A DNA stretch of 22,378 bases from assembly GCA_020722685.1 (NCBI GenBank), contig DYKH01000040.1, positions 1 to 22,378 on the forward strand. Direction: 5' to 3'. A model generated the notes under the pieces. It was not told the DNA's origin, ran no database searches, and saw nothing but the letters and a program-made list of their open reading frames with translations. Shown here piece by piece: positions 15,622-22,378 of this stretch (the first letter of the stretch is position 1; each line of letters starts with the position of its first letter). Both the position numbers and the translations under genes were made by a program. This DNA comes from Caldithrix sp. (GTDB lineage: Bacteria; KSB1; UBA2214; DYKH01).

Positions 15622-17373
15622 CTATCTCGTCACGTATCGGTTAGTGATCGGCATACGGCGGTCCTTGCCAAAGGCGCGTGGTGAGATCTTGGGTCCCGGA
15701 GCAGCTTGTCTGCGTTTGTACTCGCTCATATCGACCATTCGCCCCACTTTTCGCACGGTGTCTGCGTCAAATCCTTGCGCAATGATCTCACCCACGCTCA
15801 TTTCCTGTTCGATGTAGAGCTCCAAGATCGCATCCAATAGGTCGTAGGGCGGCAACGTATCTTGATCGGTCTGCTGCGGTTTCAGCTCGGCGGACGGAGC
15901 CTTTTCGATGATGGCTCGGGGAATCAAATCATATCCCGCCAGTTTGTTACGATAATCGCACAGTTTGTACACCATGGTTTTCAGGACGTCCTTGAGGGGT
16001 GCAAAGCCGCCGACGGTGTCTCCGTAGATCGTACAATATCCGACACTCACTTCGCTCTTGTTGCCCGTGGCTAAGACCAGCCAGCCGAACTTGTTGGATA
16101 GGGCCATCAACAAGGCGCCGCGGACGCGTGCCTGCAAGTTTTCCTCGGTGATGTCCGCCGGCAGGCCGGCAAATGTCGCTGCCAAAGTCTCCAGGTAAGC
16201 AGCAAAGACGGACTCGATTGGCAAGCATATCAGCTTGATGCCAAGATTTTCCGCCAACTTGATGGCGTCCTCCACGCTTCCAGGGGAAGAATAACGGGAA
16301 GGCATGGACACGGCAACGGCGTTTTCTTTCCCAAGGGCGTCGGCGGCAATTGTCGCCACCAAAGCCGAATCGATTCCGCCGCTGAGACCAAAGGTGACTT
16401 TGCTGAATTTGTTTTTGCGGACGTAATCCTTCAATCCCAAGACCAAGGCATGGTAAATTTCTGCCTCCTCGACTGTCTCCGCGGGCGCGCTCCGAGCTTC
16501 CAGAGCGGTTCTTGAGGAACGCGATTGTGGCGCTAAGGCGATGGTTCTTACCAAGGGGAAAGGATTTCGGAACTCTTTGCCATTTCTTTCATAGGTGTCT
16601 CGTGAAGATCGAAGTTGGCGAATGCGGGCAATATCGAGATCTACGGCGATGAAATCCTCAGCGAATGAGTTACCAACGGCTATTATGCCGTCGGCGGCGC
16701 TGACGATGAGGCTGTGTCCGTCAAACACCAGCTCGTCCTGACCTCCGATGAGATTGAGATAGGCAACGATGGATTGGGTGTGCTCCGCCCGCGAGCGCAT
16801 GAGGTCCTCACGATCCTTGCCTTTACCGGCAAAGTAGGGTGAAGCCGAAATGTTGAGCAGGACTTCGCCTTGCGCACAAAAGGCTTCGCTCTCGACGACA
16901 CTATTGGGAACCCAGATATCCTCACAGATGCTGATACCGATCTTTACGCCGTCGAGAGTAATGACCAACGGCTCATCCCCAGCGGCAAAATACCTTTCCT
17001 CATCAAAGACGCTGTAGTTTGGCAGATGAGCCTTACGGTATCGGGCTTTGATGGCTTTGTCCTGCAAAACTGCGGCCGTGTTATAGAGCGTTTCCTTTTC
17101 AGAATCGACAAACCCGACCACGCAAACGATACCTTCTACCTGACTAACGACCTGCTGCAAAACCGCTTTTTGATCGACGATGAATTGCCTGCGCAGCAGC
17201 AAATCCTCCGGTGGATAGCCAGGGATACAAAGCTCGGGGAATGCCACCAAATCGCACCCCGATAATTTTCCCCATTCAATTCCCTCGATTATTTTCTGAT
17301 AATTCCCTGACAGGTCGCCGACCGTAGTGTTGATTTGTGCCAATCCTATTCTAATTTTGTTCGTATCATCCAT
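15622..17373 (-). CDS. nadE: Glutamine-dependent NAD+ synthetase
   Basis: This 583-residue enzyme performs the last step of NAD+ synthesis, amidating nicotinic acid adenine dinucleotide. The N-terminal half (residues 1-265) is a nitrilase-fold glutaminase with Glu47 (FPEL), Lys114 (YRKAHLP) and Cys150 (ISICEDIW). The C-terminal half is the ATP-binding synthetase, with the P-loop SGGIDS (331-336), ATGNKSEVSVGY and KAPSAEL motifs. It is the long, glutamine-using form; ammonia is passed between domains through an internal tunnel. The ATG at 17373 has a GTAGGG-type signal 9 bases upstream, and a consensus-like promoter lies about 160 bases farther back. Confidence 0.97.
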   Translation of the reverse strand: MDDTNKIRIGLAQINTTVGDLSGNYQKIIEGIEWGKLSGCDLVAFPELCIPGYPPEDLLLRRQFIVDQKAVLQQVVSQVEGIVCVVGFVDSEKETLYNTAAVLQDKAIKARYRKAHLPNYSVFDEERYFAAGDEPLVITLDGVKIGISICEDIWVPNSVVESEAFCAQGEVLLNISASPYFAGKGKDREDLMRSRAEHTQSIVAYLNLIGGQDELVFDGHSLIVSAADGIIAVGNSFAEDFIAVDLDIARIRQLRSSRDTYERNGKEFRNPFPLVRTIALAPQSRSSRTALEARSAPAETVEEAEIYHALVLGLKDYVRKNKFSKVTFGLSGGIDSALVATIAADALGKENAVAVSMPSRYSSPGSVEDAIKLAENLGIKLICLPIESVFAAYLETLAATFAGLPADITEENLQARVRGALLMALSNKFGWLVLATGNKSEVSVGYCTIYGDTVGGFAPLKDVLKTMVYKLCDYRNKLAGYDLIPRAIIEKAPSAELKPQQTDQDTLPPYDLLDAILELYIEQEMSVGEIIAQGFDADTVRKVGRMVDMSEYKRRQAAPGPKISPRAFGKDRRMPITNRYVTR

Positions 17374-17535
17374 ATGCTAATCCCTACCAGAACCATGCAC
17401 CTTGCCAGCATAAGACACATTCGCAAGTGGTCTTTCGTGTGTGGAGACGGCGGAAGCAGGCTAAGGTGTTTTGAATTTGAAGCTGCGTCACCATGCCAAA
17501 CATTTACAACCCCCGGCCGATAAGAAAGGGCGGGA

Positions 17536-17564
17536 AATATAACAAATCTTAGCGGCCATTCCAA
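17536..17564 (-). promoter_or_regulatory. Sigma-70-type promoter for nadE
   Basis: TTGGAA (17559-17564, minus strand) and TATATT (17536-17541) are separated by 17 bases. The site lies just after the upstream terminator and before a roughly 155-base leader to the nadE ATG. The match is close to consensus, but its activity in this lineage is inferred. Confidence 0.55.
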
Positions 17565-17628
17565 CGGCATTTCTTTGCATATAAAGGCTGGCTGTCCTTT
17601 AGGGGTTTTGCCAACGCGAAAAAGAAAA

Positions 17629-17654
17629 AGCGCAGGCCTGTTTGCGCCTGCGCT
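17629..17654 (-). terminator. Intrinsic terminator after the disulfide oxidoreductase gene
   Basis: On the minus strand AGCGCAGGC and GCCTGCGCT form a perfect 9-bp stem around an 8-base loop, followed by TTTTCTTTTT. It lies about 27 bases after the stop at 17681, closing the aspA-pdo unit. Confidence 0.9.
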
Positions 17655-17680
17655 CAGATAGAATCAATGAAAAGGATTGG

Positions 17681-18325
17681 CTATTTTTGAATCGCCTGCA
17701 GGACGCTCTGCACAAACATGGCCTCCGGCAAGGCTCCCTCAAAGGAAGTGTCCTCATTAATCACCACCTTCGGCACCCCTCTGACGGCGTATTTGTAAGC
17801 CAAATGCGGAAACTCGGTTGCCTCAACCATGTCGGCCGTTATTCTCTCGTTTGCTAAAGCCAAGGCGTGAGCGGTGACCACCGCCGCCGGACAGTACGGG
17901 CAGGTCGGCGTGACAAAGACCTGAATGTGCACCTCTTTGTCGATCGCCGCTATCTTGCTCAGGGATTCGGCACTCAGGTGCGATTTGCCGGTGGAAACCA
18001 TTTCCATACTTTCCAATAGCGAAGCGAACTCGTAGCCGCTGGGAATGCCGTAGAACCGTATGCCGACGTCTTGATCGGCCATGACAATCGTTGCCGGAAT
18101 TTTGTCGATCTTGAATTCTGCTGCCTTTTCCTTGTCGATTTGGAAATTGTAGACCTCGATATTGAGCTTGTCCGACAGGTTGGCGACTTCTTCCACCAAT
18201 CCCCGGGTTTCCCGGCAAAACTGGCATTCCAGCTCTTGAGTAAAATTGACGACCTTGACTGCTTTGTCCAGTTTTTCAAAACGCTTTCTTAAGGTTTGGG
18301 CGTCCTTTTCAGTTAGTAATGGCAT
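17681..18325 (-). CDS. Two-module protein disulfide oxidoreductase (Pdo, glutaredoxin-like)
   Basis: This 214-residue protein contains two thioredoxin folds in tandem. The first has the active site CQFC (34-37) with its cis-proline at KIPAT; the second has CPYC (142-145) with cis-proline at GVPKV. This architecture is that of the Pdo family, known mainly from hyperthermophilic archaea and Aquificales and also from some bacterial lineages such as those related to this one. It should catalyse thiol-disulfide exchange in the cytoplasm, since no signal peptide is present. A strong AAGGAGG 7 bases before the ATG overlaps the stop region of aspA (13-base gap), so the two are almost surely cotranscribed. 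It is unusual to find it attached to aspartase. Confidence 0.88.
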   Translation of the reverse strand: MPLLTEKDAQTLRKRFEKLDKAVKVVNFTQELECQFCRETRGLVEEVANLSDKLNIEVYNFQIDKEKAAEFKIDKIPATIVMADQDVGIRFYGIPSGYEFASLLESMEMVSTGKSHLSAESLSKIAAIDKEVHIQVFVTPTCPYCPAAVVTAHALALANERITADMVEATEFPHLAYKYAVRGVPKVVINEDTSFEGALPEAMFVQSVLQAIQK

Positions 18326-18338
18326 AGGTCTTCCTCCT

Positions 18339-19751
18339 TTATGAGATGTGGTCTTCCGAGCCTGGCACTCCTGGCCTGGTTAATTTGTTCGCGGAAAAAA
18401 GCTTTTGTATTTGCTCGCCGGTAAGGATATTCGCTTCCTCGATAACTTGCATGACTGTCCTGCCGGACTTTAGCGCTTCTTTCATGACCATGGCAGCGCG
18501 GTCATAACCTATCAAGGCATTGAGCACCGTTGCGAGACCCAAGCTGCGGGAAAAGTAATGCCGGCACTTTTCCCGATTGGCTTGGATGCCCGTCACACAA
18601 CGCGCGGTAAAGACGGCGATGGAATTGGTGAGAATTTCCATCGAATGCAAAATATTGTGAATGATAACGGGCATCATGACATTCAGCTCCAGTTGTCCGG
18701 CTTGCACAGCCATCGCCACCGTGGTGTCGTTGCCGATGACCTGGAAGCAAACCATGTCGAGCATTTCGGCCATCACCGGGTTCACTTTTCCCGGCATGAT
18801 GGAAGAACCCGGTTGCACCGGCGGCAAAACGATCTCATCCAGGCCCGTATTCGGTCCAGAACTCAGTAGGCGCAAATCGTTGGCGATGCGGATGAGTTCT
18901 AAAGCCAACTCCCGCAGCGAGCCGGAAAAGGCCGCAAACGGACGCATGCTCTGCATGGCTTCAAACAGATTATCGTTGACGCGGAGATTCGTGCCTACCA
19001 GTTCACTCAGCACTTCTGCCACACGGAAGCGATATTGTGGGTGAGTGTTCAGTCCCGTTCCGGTGGCGCTGCCGCCGATGCCGAGTTCCTTAAGGTCTTC
19101 TGATGCGGCGGCTATCGACGCTGTGGCTTTGGATACCGCAGCCGCGTAAGCACCGAACTCTTGCCCCAGGGTGACTGGAACCGCATCCTGTAAATGAGTG
19201 CGTCCGCTTTTGACGATGTCGGCAAATTCCAGATTCTTGGTCTGGAAAGCGCGACTCAGGTTTTCCAAGGCCGCGAACAATTTCGGAAGTGACTTGAGAG
19301 TCGCCACCCGCATAGCCGTGGGAAAGACGTCGTTGGTCGATTGACCAAAATTGACATGATCGTTCGGGTGGACCAGACTGTACTGTCCACGCTTCCCTCC
19401 CAGAATCTCGATGGCCCGGTTGGCGATGACCTCATTGGCATTCATATGATGGGAGGTGCCGGCGCCCGCTTGGTACACGTCCACGACGAATTGGTCATGC
19501 CATTGACCGGCCATAATTTCTTCGGCTGCTTGCAGGATTGCCTTGCCGATTTCCGGCTTGACCAATCCCAATTCCATATTGGCAATAATCGCAGCCCTTT
19601 TTACGGCCGCCGTAGCCCAAATAAAATCCGGGTGCGCTCTTTGTCCGCTGATGGGAAAATTATCCAGCGCGCGCGCGGTCTGCACGCCATAGTAAGAATC
19701 GACCGGCACCTCCAAAGCGCCCAGGGAATCTTGTTCAATTCGGGTGTTCAT
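18339..19751 (-). CDS. aspA: Aspartate ammonia-lyase
   Basis: This 470-residue enzyme of the fumarase/aspartase superfamily converts aspartate to fumarate and ammonia. Evidence for aspartase rather than fumarase: the N-terminus EQDSLGALEVPVDSYYG, AGAGTSHHMNANEVIANRA, and IGNDTTVAMAVQAGQLELNV in place of the fumarase form of that segment. The catalytic serine loop GSSIMPGKVNP is at 315-325. I start it at the second ATG (19751; GGGG 5 bases upstream) rather than at 19766, which has no signal; the difference is five residues. pdo follows after 13 bases, coupled. A hairpin at 19784-19805 lies just upstream and may be the terminator of the HMA gene or a control site. Confidence 0.93.
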   Translation of the reverse strand: MNTRIEQDSLGALEVPVDSYYGVQTARALDNFPISGQRAHPDFIWATAAVKRAAIIANMELGLVKPEIGKAILQAAEEIMAGQWHDQFVVDVYQAGAGTSHHMNANEVIANRAIEILGGKRGQYSLVHPNDHVNFGQSTNDVFPTAMRVATLKSLPKLFAALENLSRAFQTKNLEFADIVKSGRTHLQDAVPVTLGQEFGAYAAAVSKATASIAAASEDLKELGIGGSATGTGLNTHPQYRFRVAEVLSELVGTNLRVNDNLFEAMQSMRPFAAFSGSLRELALELIRIANDLRLLSSGPNTGLDEIVLPPVQPGSSIMPGKVNPVMAEMLDMVCFQVIGNDTTVAMAVQAGQLELNVMMPVIIHNILHSMEILTNSIAVFTARCVTGIQANREKCRHYFSRSLGLATVLNALIGYDRAAMVMKEALKSGRTVMQVIEEANILTGEQIQKLFSANKLTRPGVPGSEDHIS

Positions 19752-19783
19752 CGAAACCCCATTCATCTGTGGTTAAGAAAGTG

Positions 19784-19805
19784 CCATCTGTTGATTGACA
19801 GATGG
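19784..19805 (-). terminator. Hairpin between the HMA gene and aspA, possible weak terminator
   Basis: CCATCTGT (19784-19791) and ACAGATGG (19798-19805) form an 8-bp perfect stem around a 6-base loop. On the minus strand it is followed by CACTTTCTTAAC, a poor U-tract. It lies about 54 bases after the HMA stop and about 33 before the aspA start. It could be a weak terminator or attenuator, or an operator. Confidence 0.4.
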
Positions 19806-19858
19806 GCAATCGCCGGCAATCTGTCAACCTGCTCCGGCTCATTTGTTGGACAGTTAAT

Positions 19859-20065
19859 TCACTGCTCTTCGACGGTATATCCCGCGGCTTTTATTGCTTG
19901 TGCCATTTCACCTCGGCTCACGATATCGGTATGGGCAACTTGTACTTCCTTTGTTTTCAGGTTGACATTCACTTTGTCCACGCCGCCGACCTGCTTGAGC
20001 GACTTGGTAATCCTCATCACGCAATGATCACAATGCATATCGGAAACAATAAATTTGGTTTGCAA
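19859..20065 (-). CDS. Heavy-metal-associated (CopZ-like) small protein
   Basis: This 68-residue protein is a single HMA domain with the metal-binding motif MHCDHC (Cys12 and Cys15) and the usual beta-alpha-beta text (VNVNLKTKEVQV, IKAAGYTVEE). It should be a soluble copper or zinc chaperone. The start is TTG at 20065, supported by AAAGGA 7 bases upstream and by the expected N-terminal strand MQTKFIVSDM. No cation ATPase or metal regulator is visible next to it, so the partner is probably elsewhere. Its 5' end overlaps the 3' end of a truncated-looking secreted protein in another frame. Confidence 0.85.
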   Translation of the reverse strand: MQTKFIVSDMHCDHCVMRITKSLKQVGGVDKVNVNLKTKEVQVAHTDIVSRGEMAQAIKAAGYTVEEQ

Positions 20066-20375
20066 TAAAGGTTCCTTTCACGATTCCGGCAATTTGGATT
20101 TGTAGGAAATTAGCAGTAACCTTGTATATGCCTTGGGCTTGGAAAGGATATGCGCAGAACCAATAGTTGGATTCATGGTCTTCTCCGCTTCCGCTAACAG
20201 TCAAACACATCTCGCCGGTCGAAGCATCCTTCTGCCATTCTCCTTGACCGCCGGACAATTGCCAATCATGCCGATGAGCAAAATCTGAGACCAAGTCGGC
20301 ACTTGATAGTGTAGGAGCGAGTGCCAGTACAAAAATTGAAAAACTCAGGAGCGTTTTCGAAAAGTGTTTTGTCAT
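20028..20375 (-). pseudogene. N-terminal part of a secreted protein, apparently truncated
   Basis: The frame starts with a good signal peptide (MTKHFSKTLLSFSIFVLALA) and continues with secreted, tryptophan-rich beta-sandwich-like text (WQLSGGQGEW, NYWFCAYPFQAQGIYKV). After YKVTANF the sequence becomes composition-like, and the frame stops inside the HMA gene. Its length, 115 residues, is short for such an exported module. I read it as the 5' part of a gene that lost its 3' end, or that is frameshifted; no ribosome binding site is clear at the ATG at 20375. I do not recognise the family. Confidence 0.5.
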
Positions 20376-20609
20376 CGCGTTTGTCGGGAGTTTTGACTGC
20401 AAAACGCTTCAGCTTGTCGGTGAGCGACAACCATCTTGATATGTTGGAAGGAATTGCCGTTGGGTGACTATGCTGCGTCTGATTGAGAATTGGGGAGCGC
20501 CAAACGTACGGCCCAGTGGCAGCGGCGGGATTGGTAAGACTCCTTGCTCACCATCGCGCATTCCGGCAAATCGTTCCTGCTCAAGTGGCGCAGCCGGTGT
20601 TAGCCCCCG

Positions 20610-20846
20610 TCACAATTTGTCGAACTCTTCGGGTTCGACATCAGGAGCTTTCTCGAGTACAGCCAACAGTTTTTCTCTACTACCACGCTTGGCGCGTTTT
20701 TCTAGATATTCAATGGTAGATATGGCCGCGATTTTCTCGGCCACAGCCAGCGTAACAAACTGATTGACTGAAATGCCATCCTCCTGCGCTAACTCTCTGA
20801 GCTGTTCACGCAACGATTTGGGCAAATGTAGACTTATGGCACTCAT
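20610..20846 (-). CDS. Ribbon-helix-helix antitoxin-like DNA-binding protein
   Basis: This 78-residue protein has the short N-terminal strand ISLHLPK followed by two helices (LREQLRELAQEDGISVNQ, FVTLAVAEKIAAI), the pattern of ribbon-helix-helix repressors used as antitoxins. The C-terminal tail is acidic and flexible (KAPDVEPEEFDKL), as is common for toxin-binding ends. The ATG at 20846 is one base after the stop of the PIN toxin frame, so translation is probably coupled; an ATG at 20858 overlapping the toxin stop is an alternative. Here the antitoxin is the second gene, the reverse of the usual order. It appears intact although the toxin frame is broken. Confidence 0.78.
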   Translation of the reverse strand: MSAISLHLPKSLREQLRELAQEDGISVNQFVTLAVAEKIAAISTIEYLEKRAKRGSREKLLAVLEKAPDVEPEEFDKL

Positions 20847-20847
20847 A

Positions 20848-21272
20848 CTACACCACATTAATAATCCTCAGAGACTCTCCCGGAGTCACCACTCTTATCC
20901 CGAACTTCTCAATGCCTTTGAAATCCATCAAATTGTGTGTGACGACATAGTCACAATGAGCAGAAACTGCTAATTCCAAGACCATTTCATCGTTTGCATC
21001 AGGAAGCACTGGTCTCCAAAGGAAATAAATTTTGTGATGATGAGCCAAAGCACATAGAGAATCGATCAAAGCTGAAACATCTTTTTGTGATAGACCGACT
21101 TCCTCCCGGTGGCGTTGAAGCACATCTTCATACTTAAAATAGGTGGAACGGAGTCGTGAATTTCAAATTTCCAAGTTCCGACCAGCGACAGGAGTTTTGA
21201 AGACGCTCCGCGTTTGGAGCGAAGGGCGGCAATCACAACGTCGGTATCAAACACTATGTCTGGAACGCTCAT
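20848..21272 (-). pseudogene. PIN-domain toxin (COG1569-like), frameshifted
   Basis: The N-terminal half (from the ATG at 21272) reads MSVPDIVFDTDVVIAALRS, with the first PIN acidic residues. The C-terminal half, in another frame, reads LQRHREEVGLSQKDV, LPDANDEMVLELA and YVVTHNLMDF, which supply the remaining PIN motifs. The two join if one base is restored near 21133-21135: a frame through VPPILxYEDVLQRHREE gives the expected family text. So this is either a toxin inactivated by a 1-base deletion in an A-run or a sequencing error. PIN toxins are magnesium-dependent RNases. The downstream gene encodes a ribbon-helix-helix antitoxin. Total length with the repair would be about 141 residues, normal for the family. 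Confidence 0.8.
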
Positions 21273-21278
21273 GACAGT

Positions 21279-21307
21279 ATTATAGGCAATATTTCATGTA
21301 GTATCAA
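21279..21307 (-). promoter_or_regulatory. Near-consensus promoter giving a probably leaderless PIN toxin mRNA
   Basis: On the minus strand TTGATA (21302-21307) and TATAAT (21279-21284) are exactly 17 bases apart. The ATG of the PIN toxin begins 6 bases after the -10 box, so the predicted transcription start falls at or next to the A of ATG. No Shine-Dalgarno sequence is possible in such a leader. An RHH antitoxin would be expected to repress here. Confidence 0.65.
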
Positions 21308-21660
21308 GCCCCAGTTCAGCAGTAATGGAAGAAACACCTGTCGGAAAGGGGCTGACTTGTTCGGCTATCTGCTACGCAAACCAAGTTTGACACTCCAACA
21401 GATGCTAGCGAAAAATAAAAATGTTTTCGCCAAATATCAACGACAATATATATTTCTGATTTTGTAAAAAGTCGCTTCCTCAATGGGATTATTGTCAACC
21501 TTAGAATCCGAGAAAACCAGTTGCTTCTTACAGATTTTTTTCATAGTATTCAACGTTTAGGATGTAGAGAGTTAGTGGGAATCCTCGTAAAATCGTTTCT
21601 CAGTGATTTCTGTCCAATAGTTTTTCATTCAACATTCTTTTTTTGAACAAGAGGTATTCA
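21308..21660. other. AT-rich divergent spacer between the toxin-antitoxin locus and the membrane protein
   Basis: This 353-base stretch between the divergent promoter of the PIN gene and the plus-strand membrane protein is AT-rich, with homopolymer runs. Its open frames lack family text and ribosome binding sites. It must hold the promoter of the membrane protein gene, but I see no convincing hexamer pair. A TTGACA at 21387-21392 has no -10 box at proper spacing. Confidence 0.5.
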
Positions 21661-22378
21661 TGAGTGCGGAAGCGCAAAAAGAAAAAGGCCGGTTAGCTCA
21701 GGAAATCAGTCAGTGGGGGTTGAATCTCCTGCTCCGCAACAAGACGGGCAGAAAGGTGGTATCCAAAACCCTTGGCGTGGATGAGACGCCGCTGCCCGCC
21801 AATCCGATACAATTGACATACATCTATGCTTTGGTGGGATTCGCAATCCTCGGCTTGGGGGCGTTTGCATTCATGACCGCCTCCTCCGGCGCCGCCTCGG
21901 TGACCTTGACTTTGATTGCTATTTTTGCGGCCACCATTGTGCTCTATGCCGCAGCCTACTATATACTCAACTCCGCGCCGCATTTGTCGCTTTTGGGGGA
22001 ATGGGTGACCGCCGCCGGCGTTGCAGCCTTCGGCATTGGCTTGTTCACTATCAATCACAGCATGAACTTGCATATCCACGCCTATTACCTTTATTTCCTA
22101 TGGGCGATCTTCACCTTGCCTTTGGCTGTGCTCTTGCGTTCCGGCGTGCTCCTCGCCCTCACAAGCATCCTAAGCCTTTGCTGGATGCTGGATATCCGAG
22201 CCTTGTATGATTCCACCACTCTCTGGTATCCGCTCCTCGTTCTGGCGATTTTTTTCCCCTTGGCCTATTGGGTCAAGAGTTGGGCTGCTTTAGCGGCTAA
22301 CCTTCTGGCCCTTGGCGTTTGGATCGTTGCTGCCACAACGGCTGATTTTGGCAAGGCTGCTTTCTTTGCTCCGTTTAG
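21661..22378 (+). CDS. DUF2157-like polytopic membrane protein, 5' part only
   Basis: The gene starts at ATG 21661 with AAGAGG 6 bases upstream and runs 239 codons, without a stop, into the window edge, so it is partial. After a charged cytoplasmic N-terminus (MSAEAQKEKGRLAQ) come at least seven hydrophobic segments (about residues 53-72, 78-100, 112-131, 144-160, 163-180, 188-203 and 208-226). The pattern, including YFLWAIFTLPLAVLLRS, resembles DUF2157/DUF4401-type predicted membrane proteins, whose function is not established. It is the only sizeable plus-strand gene and is divergent from the toxin-antitoxin locus. Confidence 0.72.

Larger units (their letters stand above)
17374..17680. other. 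Intergenic region holding the pdo terminator and the nadE promoter
   Basis: This 307-base spacer has no gene. From right to left on the minus strand it holds the terminator of the aspA-pdo transcript (17629-17654), a promoter (17536-17564), and about 155 bases of nadE leader. I see no obvious riboswitch-like structure in the leader. Confidence 0.65.

Noticed and set aside
20403..20609. Possible attachment site or mobile-element remnant next to the toxin-antitoxin genes
   Set aside because: I found no terminal inverted repeats, target duplication, or transposase-like frame.
21316..21498. 60-codon minus-strand frame in the divergent spacer
   Set aside because: No ribosome binding site, no protein-like text, and very AT-rich composition.
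1..22378. CRISPR array, tRNA, rRNA or complete insertion sequence
   Set aside because: No regularly spaced direct repeats, no tRNA cloverleaf, no rRNA similarity, and no transposase frame were visible.

Overview
The window looks like chromosomal DNA from a member of the FCB superphylum, probably a Calditrichota/KSB1-type lineage known mostly from metagenomes. This is inferred from secreted multidomain proteins ending in a type A (type IX secretion-like, 'YPNPFNPST...') C-terminal tail, a two-module protein disulfide oxidoreductase, frequent carboxypeptidase-regulatory-like repeats and mixed GC content. Almost every gene lies on the minus strand. The only convincing plus-strand gene is the partial membrane protein at the right edge.

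Left part (1-7340), cell-envelope and secreted proteins: a small BNR/Asp-box (sialidase-fold) exported protein that may be frameshifted near its end; directly before it, a decayed C-terminal sorting tail from a lost gene; a 995-residue exported protein with two Ig-like modules, seven carboxypeptidase-regulatory-like repeats and an intact sorting tail; an exported all-helical protein; and a predicted outer-membrane beta-barrel with a C-terminal coiled coil. The spacers here are rich in inverted repeats and include two good intrinsic terminators.

Middle (7748-13870), DNA metabolism and defence: a helicase with an N-terminal RadC-type JAMM domain fused to a DinG/XPD-type Fe-S helicase, translated from a TTG codon just after a metallo-beta-lactamase nuclease of the ligase-associated/COG1236 type. 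Upstream of these is a compact restriction-modification pair: a TaqI/Eco57I-like adenine methyltransferase and a PD-(D/E)xK endonuclease. It overlaps internally by 11 bp and sits 6 bp after pdxT, so it probably shares transcription with vitamin B6 genes. These genes could act together on DNA but nothing in the sequence proves it.

Right-middle (13877-19751), metabolism: pdxT and pdxS (pyridoxal 5'-phosphate synthase), a glutamine-dependent NAD+ synthetase with a good promoter, and an aspA-pdo pair (aspartate ammonia-lyase and a two-module disulfide oxidoreductase) ending in a strong terminator. Both PLP synthase and NAD synthetase use glutamine-derived ammonia, while aspartase releases ammonia.

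Right end (19859-22378), accessory DNA: a TTG-started CopZ-like metal-binding protein, an apparently truncated secreted protein, a reversed-order toxin-antitoxin locus whose PIN toxin carries a single-base frameshift and has a near-consensus promoter placed for leaderless translation, an AT-rich spacer, and a divergent DUF2157-like membrane protein cut by the window edge.
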